Shown here piece after piece: positions 1-12,000 of a stretch of 64,000 bases of DNA; positions within the stretch are counted from its first letter, which is position 1, and each line of letters starts with the position of its first letter. Under the pieces are notes generated by a model. It searched no databases. It saw only the letters and a list, made by a program, of their open reading frames with translations, and was not told the origin of the DNA. This DNA comes from Solen grandis. Lineage: Eukaryota > Mollusca > Bivalvia > Adapedonta > Solenidae. The DNA is taken from NCBI GenBank assembly GCA_021229015.1, contig CM037789.1:41824926-41888925 (forward strand), written 5' to 3'. The position numbers were made by a program, and so were the translations under genes.

Positions 1-26
1 AAAATAATAATTTATCAAAAACTTAC

Positions 27-3000
27 CAACATTGCAAATTTACATTGTCAAAAATTTTTGTTTTAAGGTTCATTTCGCATTTTTCAAACAGTAATGACAA
101 GGTGAAGCCATCGTGAAGTAGCTGTGTCCCAGGAATAGATCTATCTCGCGGTTCATTGTGGCAACACGAGAATCCGATGTATTTGATGATGTGCTCGTGC
201 TTTAAACATCTGATAAAAAGGCATATTTTAATATCTAAATGGTTTACATCCATTAAATCACACGAAATTTACATCAAATTTGATCGGAATTTAAATGCTT
301 TACCAGTATTTGTAAAAAGTAACGACCATTATATGATGGGATAAAAATAAACAGTTGTTCTGAAGATTTTTCAGTTTGAATAACAAGAGGGCTTTGATGG
401 CCCTGGGATCGCTCACCTAAGAACTAGGTATTAATGAGAGGAATAGAAACAGCAAATATCTAATGATATTATGGAAAATGGGTACTGCCCCCTGCTTACC
501 ATAAATCCAATGCATACTTTTGGCAAAAATATTTTTCAAATTTGTACTATATACATATATGGAAAATGGGCTCCGGCCCCTGGCGGCAATGTGTTTGTCC
601 AATTCATATTATTGGAGTGACCTATGGAACATGCCAAAAAACTTTGAAATCCAGCCTTTACTTTCGCACAAGAAGATTTTTTCAAAGTACTATATACATA
701 CAAGGAAAACAAGCTCCGCCCCCTGGCGGTCATGTTTTTCAACGGTTCAAAATAAATTAAACAATCTTGATAGAGAGTGACCTAAGGAACATCTGTGCCA
801 AATATTTTGAAATCCAGCCAGTACTTTTTCATAAGAAGATTGTTCAAATTTGTTCTACAGTCAACATCGTACATGCGACCAAGGTGCACGCTGGAAATAA
901 AATCGGAGGTTTCGAGATAAATGTTAGACAGAGACATGAGGAAAGCTCATTGCTAAATAATATTGATTCTTGAAATGGCCCAATCCTTCCATAAATTTAA
1001 TGTAAAATGTGTTTTTCCAACGAACACCAAATGCAAGCCTCAGCCAGTGGACCAAAGTATTATTCCAACATAACTAAAACATCGAAAGAAATTACAAAAA
1101 AAAATCATGTTGATGCTTATTGATATAAAACAACAAAATATTTTGTAGTGTACATCGTGTTCTTGTTGTAATCTAACGTTATGATCTAAAGTTAGCATAC
1201 AGTTTGTACATGTATGACTTGTTTGCCTGGATTTCCAAAAATATCTTTTAAGAGACCATTTCATTAAGCAATCACTTTTTGGCAGTCCCTTGAGCGGTCT
1301 ATTAATACAATGTTGACTGTATATACATGTAAGAAAACGTGCTCCGACCCCTGGCGGCCATGTTCTTTTACGGATCGGAAAAATTTAAACGATCTTGGTA
1401 GAGAAATAACCAAGGAACACCTGTGCCAAATTATTTTGAAATCTGGCCATTAGTTTTGGAGGAGGTTTTCAGTTTTAATATTATTTTTTTTATTTCCGTT
1501 GCCATAGCAACCAGAGTTCTGCTTGGAATGAAATTCTTTGAAGAACTATGAAAGAGCATCACCCAAGGAACATTCCTGTAAAGTTTTCTTTAAAAATTGG
1601 CCAAGGGGTTTAGGAGGAGATGTTTAAATTTGAAAGTTGACGATGGACGACGGACATTGACTCACCTTGACCTAAAAATTGAATTTAATAGCCTCCAAAT
1701 AAGAAATAAATAAAAAAGACAAAACGAACAATAAAAATTACCACGAAACTCGATAAACGTACCTCAGAATTTCGATTTCTTGAATCATGCTGAGTGCGTT
1801 CTCATCCCTTATTCTATCTTTTAAGACCTTTACAGCAACTGGTGTATCATCATTTGTTTCATCTCTTATGATACCAGTGTAGACATCAGAAAAGACACCT
1901 CCTCCTATTCTGTCTATTCGGACAACCTGTTCCGCTTTGTAGGAATCGTCTGACCAATACACCAGCGCAAACAATTTAACTACCCCTAACACCTGTTCCA
2001 GTTCATTCAGAAACCTTCGCATATTTTCAACGTCATTTCGTGTGGTACAAATGTCTCTCGCTATTAGATTCAGTTGCAGTCTCTTAGCCTTGATTTCCTT
2101 CTTAATGTTTATATCAAAACTATCTTTTATTTGTTGATTAAATGTGGCAAAATATGTATTTTTTATGAAAGTATGCAGATTTTTCTTTTGAAATGCATTT
2201 TCCGCCACATGCTGACTGTAATGGTAAAGTCTATGTTGGAAATCGTTTGTTGCATAGTTGAGTCTCAGTTCGATTTCATGAACACCTCTCCATGCCAAGA
2301 CAAAAGGAATGGCAATGATACCTACTGCTATACTAACTGGTATCCATATTGGTGCAGTTACAGCAAGGGCTATTTTTCCTGCTGTACCTAGCTCGTTTTC
2401 TGATAGAACACGTCCGACAGTATTCTCTGAAACAGCCACTGTAAATAAACAAATCATTTAGAATGTACATGTATCTGAAAACTAACGTATATATGAGAGC
2501 AAATGGAAAAAAGTTCGGTTAAGAAAAATCTTGATATTTTAAATTAGAATGGCCTGATTTATTAAATGTCAAAAATATGTGTAAGTAAGGTACTATTCAA
2601 TAGAGTAGAAGCAAACATTATTTCATACATAACTCTTCCGAGAAGTCACTTTGCTGAACTCTTTCGAATGTAGCATCTATCGCGCTGCACTGGGCATCAA
2701 TAGAAGACCACTTTTCTTTAAATATATTGCTTAATTCTGTAGACACGGTCTTCAAAAGATGTTCCTGTGCTTCCCACTGTGTTAAAATCTTATGAAGCTT
2801 TGAGCGAACTATTTTACTCATTTCAAGCCCTATCGCTTCATTGTCATTTCCTCCATGTAAGTCGGAAGGGGGTTCTTCATTTCTCCAATCATAGAAAAAA
2901 TTCCTCACTTTAGGTTTCATGAGGTAGGAGTGTAAGTTCTCCAGAACTAGGTTACACCTTTCTCGACTTATTTCTTCCAGCTCGACTTTAATCTGATTAA

Positions 3001-6000
3001 AAAGCATATCAAAAAGTTAAAAGCAAGATATACAAAAGAGAACAAATGCATACGTGCATATATAAATATGACATCTAAGTTTGAATTCTTGCTGCATGGT
3101 CATTTCCTCTATTCTTGCTAATTATGTAATCCTTTTATGTATTTCATCAATTTAACATAATATTTAGACGCCAATTTTGTCTTAAATGTATGATTACTTT
3201 CATTCAAAAAGTATTAAAGATGAAACTTTAATATGTAATGCTTTAATGCTGTAGATACCTCTTTTGATTTTCTGTCTAGTTCTCTAAGTTCTGACGCAAC
3301 ATCAAATTCTAATTTCATTTTTTCCTCTTTTGTCGCAGAAGCAAAGCGAATCCTTGACGATATATAGACACGAATAGTTTCCAAGAATCGTCCTTGCCAT
3401 CTACAAAAAAAAAAGAGAAGTGTGTGTAAGCTTACTGTCTAGTGTTATTTACTTGCAAATGGCTTGTGGTTTTAACTCTTTGCATTTACATAAGAGTCAT
3501 TTTAAGAACTGCAATCGATTGCCATTAATTTACAAATTTTATAAATATATATTCTTGCACGTCATATTTGGTAGTTAACAGAAAGCATTTAGCACTATAC
3601 ACTTATCAAAAGAAATGAGACTGGGCTAAATGTATACTTGCATTTCACATGAATCATTTGGTAGTTAGCACCTGGGTTTTAACATACTGGCATATTATTA
3701 ATCAGTAAGCAACAGAAATGCAATAAGGCATCATTGAAAAGTAGACATACATGCAAGCACATGTCATTTTTTTCATAAAGCATTCGGAAGTAAGCATGTT
3801 GTAACATTTACATAAATAATGTTCCATCTATAAATGCAACTACTGTTGGTACTTATAAATACTGTGGAGTTATATCAAAATCTGACCAATAGTAGCCGAG
3901 AAATACTGTGGATAAAATAGATTTCATGTATATAACAAAGGGCCATAACTCATATAAAATAAAGCAAGTCATGATCTGCCAACAATATACGCAATAAGAT
4001 TTGGTACTTATTAATGCTATCAAGTTAAATCTAAATCAGACTACTGGTAGCAAAAATGTAGAGCGGACAAAATAAATTCAATAAATACATGTATAACAAA
4101 GGGCCATACCTCATTTTAAATCCAGCTGAAGACGTGCCAGCGATATGCGCGACTTGGCTAAGTACTTATTAGCGTTGTGAGGTTAAATCAAACTCAGACC
4201 AATGGTAGCCAAGATATAGTGAGGAAAATATATATTCAATAAATATCACAAAGGGCAATAACTGATTTAAAATCAAGCGATACATGACGTGCAAAAGATA
4301 TGGACAATTAGGCTTTGTATTTATCAGTCTTGTAAAATTTGATCAAAATCCGAGCAAAGGCAGCCGTGAAATAAGGCGGACAAACCTCGTTTACAGATGG
4401 ACCGACCGACAGATCAACAACGGGACTCCAATATAGCCCCCTTGGAGTAAAATAATAATGTTAATGGTACAATAAGTTTCCAAACAGGTAGGTAAGGTTA
4501 TATCATCGCAATTAATTTTCTACCAACCTATAATGTCGATGCAGTTTAGCTCGTGCCGTAGCTGGTAAAATTCTATCGAATCCTCTCAGCAATCTCTGGT
4601 ATTGGTCAGATATTCCCAAGTTGAGTTCTCTGTTCCTGAGCGCCTAAAATAAAATTTAAAATCTTAAAAAAAATATAACCAAATACAATGAGAATCATGG
4701 AAACGTAAAACTGACCCAAAATCATTTGAAGTGTTTATGGTACTAAAATGATATCCACAGATTCTAAACGAAACACGCAAACTATTTGAGGCGTATAAAA
4801 ATCATTTATATACATGTAGGTTATCATTCAATAATTCATAACGCTCATTTACCTGTTTAGTGCTCATTTTAAAGATGTGATTCTCTTTTAAACCAGGCAT
4901 CATGCTCTTAAGCTTGTTAAGAGTGTCAGTCCACACTTCTTCTTCTTGTTGGCTTTCCTCTACGACATCCCATTTGTTACAAACAATGATCGAGTCGCCA
5001 AAATCATATGGAACAAGCTGTCCTTCTTGCTCCATTCTTTTGTATTCCTCAAGTATATATCCAAGCTGAATTTGATATGAAGGCATTTTTAGCAAATCCT
5101 TTTATCAAATCTTTTTTCATGTTTGACACTAAAACGTATATTCTACATGTATATCTCTGTCCTAATATGCGATGTGGATGCAAAACTCTTTGTTTTGGAC
5201 ATGAGAAGATTAAATAAGATACCATATACAGTTAAAAGTATAAGTACGTATACAATGCAAACAACACCTTTTTCTTGATATTGTGAAATAAGAAGCATGT
5301 TTAATTAACTGTAGCTGAACATTTCATATTTTTTCTCAATAGATGTGTGTTGTTTTTTTACCTTATCTGGTTGGATACCTCCCGCATTTGAACTGTTGAT
5401 AACGAAAATCAAAACAACGGCTTTTGGTAGATACTGGAGTACTCGTTGGTTCATAGAATCGTTCTCTCCAACACCTGGGCTGTCAACTATTACTGTATTG
5501 TCCTTTACCGAAGAAAACATTTTTACTTTTTTTTCATGCAAATGAAACATACATGTATTTCAACTGACAACAAAATGGTCTTAATCATCGCAGCATCCTT
5601 TACTAGGAATAAAATAAAAGGGCTAAGTAACTCGGACAAAAATATTTATCTGGGTACTGTTAAATCTCATAATCAAAAAATGCATATTATTGACATGAAA
5701 CTGCAATAATGAGACCAAAGTATGAAAAACAGTCTTAGAAAGTGCCTATTTTATTTTGCGAAATGTTTGTTTATCGAGATTTTTAATCAAATTTAAATTA
5801 GGTCATTTTAAATGCATATTATGATTTACTGCAACATTAAGATGACTGGATATCATTTCAAAAAAGGTAAAAAGTGGCAATTTGATGGGTGTCGTGGGTT
5901 TGTGGTTACATACATAACTGTGGATCTAAATGTTGTGGGTTAAAAACCTGTTATGGACAAAAATCTTCGTAACCTTTACAGCTGACACAGGAAGCTGTAG

Positions 6001-9000
6001 GAGAGTTATAGTAGTAATTGTAAAAACGTGTTTCTAAAGGTAAACATACGTACAGGAAGAAAGGGTATTGGACAATACACATTGATGAATTGTAGATTAT
6101 CATTTTGCCCTCGGTTTTCTGCTCTCCGACTTATGTATTCATAAAGACCGCTAGCCAAGGCTTCGAGGGTGTCCTTATATTCAGTATAGTTCGTTCCAGT
6201 CGTATATTCACATGTAAAACGTATGGACGATGAATTGTGAAGGCAGCAAATCGCTTTCGTCTCGGCAAGAAATGCTGTTGGGAGGATTTGTTCACCAACC
6301 AGTAGATTTATCAAGCTACTTTTTCCAGATCCTGTTTCACCTGTTAAAGTATAAAGTGTTTATACACTCAGACTGGATAATTTACCTTTTTTAAATAAGC
6401 AAATATGTGAAGTTAACTCTCTCTCTCGTTCTCCCTCTTTTCATTACTGTGTAATTATAATTATAGTCTAACACATGTATCTTCAGACCAATAGCTTTTC
6501 TTTAAATGCCAAATAAATAGATCCGAAACTGACCGAGTACTTTCCAATAAACATTGTACTATGGATAATTTCTATATCCTTGCTTAGGGTAAATCTATAA
6601 CTGAAATCCTTTGTCTAATAATGTAAATTGAAAAAAGGTAAATACATCAATCCATTAGAAAGAGAATATAAAATCTCACCAAGAACTAAGATTGGGCACT
6701 CGTTCTGATTCAGGTCTCCCATATTGCTCGTTATTTGATCTTGATAGTTCCCAAATTTTTCTCTCAATACAGAACACAATCCCGTGTCCCGAGTTTGTGT
6801 CAACAAACGCAGTATGTCTGTGTAAATGCGGCTTAACTCTGACTTCATCCTATTGTTCTGTTCCAAAATGTTTCTCAGTACCGATTGGTTCTGAAACTCA
6901 GAAAAGTTAAACAGTTATAACACCAACAGACTCAGATTGATGTTTTCCCTTCGTTTCTGGGTGCCTATACTTTTATCACTGGAGCAAAACAGGTCTAAGC
7001 AAATTTGTGCCAAGAATTTTTGAGTCATTTTCCTAAGGAAGGTAAAATGTTTCTTAATTAGATAATTACATGTTATGAAACCGGGTACCACTTCTTTGAG
7101 CCGGAAAGTAAGCAAAAGAGTTCGGTTTAGAAGCATAAATCGTCTCCATCTCCTGTAAAAGCATGGCTTTCCAAATTAGCCGGTAAAGACATGTCAGACA
7201 TTTTTCAGTGATAATTCGGGTAAAGTTCTTAATCACATGGTACCGGAAAACTACAATCAATGGTGAGTATTACTCCACCATACTCCGAACCAAACTTCGT
7301 CGGGCTATTAAAGACAAGCGCCCAGAACTTGCCAGGTCTTGCTTCATTTTGCACCAAGATAAAGCCCCCGTACATCTCAGTCGTGTTGAAAGGGCCAGAG
7401 TGACATAATTAGATATCGAACATCTACGACACCCACCGTTAAGTCCAGATTTGACCGTTTGTGATTTTTTTCTCTTTTCAAATGTCAAAGGTAAGTTGTG
7501 GGGTAATAGATTTGAGTCCCGGGGACAGCTTGGTAGTGCTTTTACGGTGGTGTTGAGAGACAACACGCCTTTGATTCTTTGTTGGAGATATGTAACAAGA
7601 GTACTTTGTTTTTACACTCAATAAAAGTAAAAACACTATCTGAAAAACTGAAACTATATTGTGCCTTCGGGGACTTTGAGAAATGTTTTGACACGATTGA
7701 TGGAAACTATTTATTTAATAAATTAATTAAAGAAAATATAAGCTCAAAAATGGCACAAGCGCTAAAAAGTATGTATAGTTTTGTGAAAGCCAGTGTCAGA
7801 TATAAAGAAGATATATCAGTATTTTTTTGTTCAAATGTCGAAGTTAACCAAAGAGATAAGTGTTCTTGTATTATTTTTTTTTTATAAATGATGTATTATC
7901 TAAGTTTTAACACTAACATTGACAGTCTCATTTCGCTTGATGATATTTAATTATATATTCTTTTATTTGCCGATAATGCTATCCTTTTCGAATAGACAGC
8001 CGAAACGCTACAATCACTATTAAATGATCGATGTATTTACTGTAATACATGGGGAGTGAAGGTTAATACCAGAAAAACAAAAACTTATATTTGAAAAAGG
8101 TCGTCATACAAATTATAATTCTACATACAACAGCACACTTCTAGAAAATGTAGGTGTTTAATACCTTGGCATAGATATGTATAAAAACGGTAATGGTCCA
8201 GAACAGAGAAAAAAACATGCTCACACTCATCATACGCTATGCATAACTTATTTATAATATTTAACGAAATAGAGCTTTCTACTAATGACAAATGTAAATT
8301 ATTTAATAGTGTAGTTGGATCTATATTAAAATATGGTTCAGGAATATTTGGGTATCACGAATGCAAAAACATAGAATTGGTCCACAGTAAATTTAAGGAA
8401 AGTTTTATGTGTAAGGAAAAGTACAAATATTGAAGACTTTTATGGTGAGTTAGGCGATACCAAATGAAAATACGTAGAAAGATTATAAATATTAAATTTT
8501 GGATAGAAATAATGTATCGGATAAAAACACATTGATAAAAAGCTTTATAATATGAATAAACATGATTTTCAAATTGACAATAACAATTAACAATGGGGGA
8601 TGAAATTGGGGTTCTCAAGTGAAGAATATTCTCGATGAATTAAGAATGACTAACATATATGAGTATATCAGGAAAATACAAAGAAACCAAGCAAATAAAT
8701 TTAGATACATACAAACAAAATTGGCATTAAACCATAAATAATTCAAATTCATATTTCAGTAAAACCTCGATAATGAGACCACTTTTGTGTCCGTCTGAAA
8801 GTGGTCTTAATATTGAGTTGGTCTCATTATTAAGTTATGGTCTATTCACAAATATTTCATTTCAATGTCGATCAAATATAATACTTTAAAAAATCAGATA
8901 AGTAAATAAATTAGTTTACCTTTTGTTTATTTTTATTACTTTTTAATTTTGTTATAAATCTATTTATATGGATAGTAATAAATTTTATTGTATTTTTACT

Positions 9001-12000
9001 TGCAGATAAATCTTGGAGACTCGTACTCGAAAATAGAGAATAATATGCTACTATGTTTTGATATAAAGTTTATCAGACGAGGTTGGAAGAGTCATTTAAA
9101 TTTCTCCCAGCCGAGTCTGATAAACCTTATATTATACACTGTAGCATATTAATCTATTTATCTTCCATAAAAAGAAATCACATGGACAAAATATTCTATT
9201 TGTCTTACATAAAAAGAAACAGTCTAAAATATGTGCATATTATGCAAATACGACAGCGTATGTACACAGTAATGGGAAAAACAAAAAAACCAGTTAACCC
9301 GAAATATTTTTTTTAATTTTTACTATTTATTTCTCAATCGCTTACGAATACAATGTTTTTATTTACCTTTTACCAATAAAATCCTTTCATTAACTGTACA
9401 ACTGATAGTTACACAGTAAAATTAACATAACTTTTATACACTTACACCCATTGTTCTAAAAGTAACTAACTGATAGAGGCTTAGTTTATCAGGCAAGTGT
9501 TATCAGTCTTTTATGCAGTAGATATAACATATATACTTCTCTAAACATGTTCATGTTATACTATTGTCTATAAATTGCGCATGCATCTGTGTTTATTGAT
9601 GTAATGTTTATGGCTGCAAATATGTATATAATATTTTATGCCAATAAAATAATGTTGTTCTGTATTCAGGAAGCGTGGGTTTCGACGATGGAGCTGTCTC
9701 CTATGTTGCTCATATACTACTTAACAGTGCTCCAGCTAGGCCAAAACGCCTTTGATATACCGCCCTGCTGCCTTTGATCTCCGCCCTGCCCCTTTCAGAC
9801 AGTGCCCTGCTTTGCCTTTGTTGGTAAAAGTTTCACCCCATACTGTTTTCCCCAAGCCTCAACTCTCGGCACCCTTTGATTTTGCCGACAAACCTTAGCG
9901 TGTGTGTGTGTAACACAGACGTAGTCACCCAATGTTCAAAGTCGGTGTCAATCAACCGGCACAAGCCATAATTAACAGTCGGCTATTCTAGTAATAAGTA
10001 TCAACACAATTATGTCCGGATATTTGGCACAAAAAAGAAAATTTTAATTGCATTTATTACGAAGGTAAGTATTATTGTCTAATACCTGGGGAAAAATATA
10101 GAACGTTGTCATTATTCATCTAAAACGCGTATTCTGCCATCTTTTGAATTCCAAGTATGACGAAGTGGAAAACATGCCCTAGTCCAGCCATCCGATTGAT
10201 AACAAATATTCTAAAGCTTATTCTCTCCAAAGTCTCAACTTATCTTAGGCAAATCAGTGTCAACAATAATTACAGTTTTCATTTCTTTTATTTATTTTTA
10301 AAACTTTACAGACGAAAAATTCCATTTTTCCAAAAATATCAACCAATGAAATTTTCCGATAAAATTATGTTAAGAGAGGCGGATAATTGTCATAATAATT
10401 TTTATCATTAATGTTTAATTTATCTGTCTCTATAGATTAATCGTGTTAAAAGCATAAATTATTACAGTTTTTAAATGTATCTATGTTTACTTCCGGTATG
10501 TTCGAAGAAAATCATTTAAAAAGCATGTACTGATAAATTTTGTTTACAGCCATCAAACAATTAAAAATTGTTTTAAAACATAAATGTTTGAAATAAGAAA
10601 GTGTAAATACAGATTTTACATCATTTTTTGAAATAAAGATAGGCTTTAAACTTACAATATTTATGATCGTAGGGTAAATTAAGTGAAGTGGGTGGGGTAA
10701 TGCACCAAGATAAGTTTTCATTATTATTATTATTATTTTATTTTTTTTAAATATCAGATCTAAATTTAAAAAAAAAATGATATTTAGAGATTTATTGTGT
10801 TATGAAAAAAAAAATTTGGAGACAAAAAAAAACAAAAAAAACAAACTAATGAAAAATCTAATTAAACAATAATTATGTTTATCAAAATGGAATTTTATTT
10901 TAAAGTTATTACAATTTTAATCTGAGTCTCTACATAACCAATTCAACTTTGAAAAGATATTTCCTGTATTGTTAATTATCCTGTCAGAATGGACAATACA
11001 TGTCTACATAAACAATTCTAGATCTTATACATTTTATTTGGATTATATTCGATGTTACAGAAGAAAGCTTCATATTTTGAATTTCATTATATTTTCTGGA
11101 AAAAAAAATAATGCTCTTTTTTTTTATCAACTTGCACATACAAGTTACAACTGCCCTTTTAGGGCAACTAACTATGCCTTTTTCATGTCCTGGGGTGGGG
11201 AAGAGCACTATGGAATCATCAAAATGGGGGCCTCTCTATGGTATACATATTAAGAAATTAATAACAGAATTTATCTCGGATCCATGATTTTCTGAGGCGA
11301 CTACTACATAGTTTCACAAGCAATGGAAACTATATAGTCTGCACAGCAATGGAAACTACATAGTCTACACAGCAGTGAAAACTGCATTGTTTGCACGGCA
11401 ATGGAAACTACATACTCTACACAGCAATGGAAACTACATAGTCTACACAGCAATGGAAACTATATAGTCTACACAGCAATGGAAACTATATAGTCTACAC
11501 AGCAATGGAAACTACATAGTCTACACAGTAATGGAAACTACATAGTCTACACAGCAATGGAAACTACATAGTTTACACAGCAATGGAAACTACATAGTCT
11601 ACACAGCAATGGAAACTACATGGTCTACACAGCAATGGAAACTATATAGTCTACACAGTAATGGAAACTATATAGTCTACACAGCAATGGAAACTATATA
11701 GTCTACACAGCAATGGAAACTACATAGTCTACACAGCAATGGAAACTACATAGTTTACACAGCAATGGAAACTATATAGTCTGCACAGCAATGGAAACTA
11801 CATAGTCTACACAGCAATGGAAACTATATAGTCTGCACAGCAATGGAAACTACATAGTCTGCACAGCAATGGAAACTACATAGTCTACACAGCAATGGAA
11901 ACTACATAGTCTACACAGCAATGGAAACTACATAGTCTACACAGCAATGGAAACTACATAGTCTACACAGCAATGAAAAACTACATAGTCTGCACGGCAA

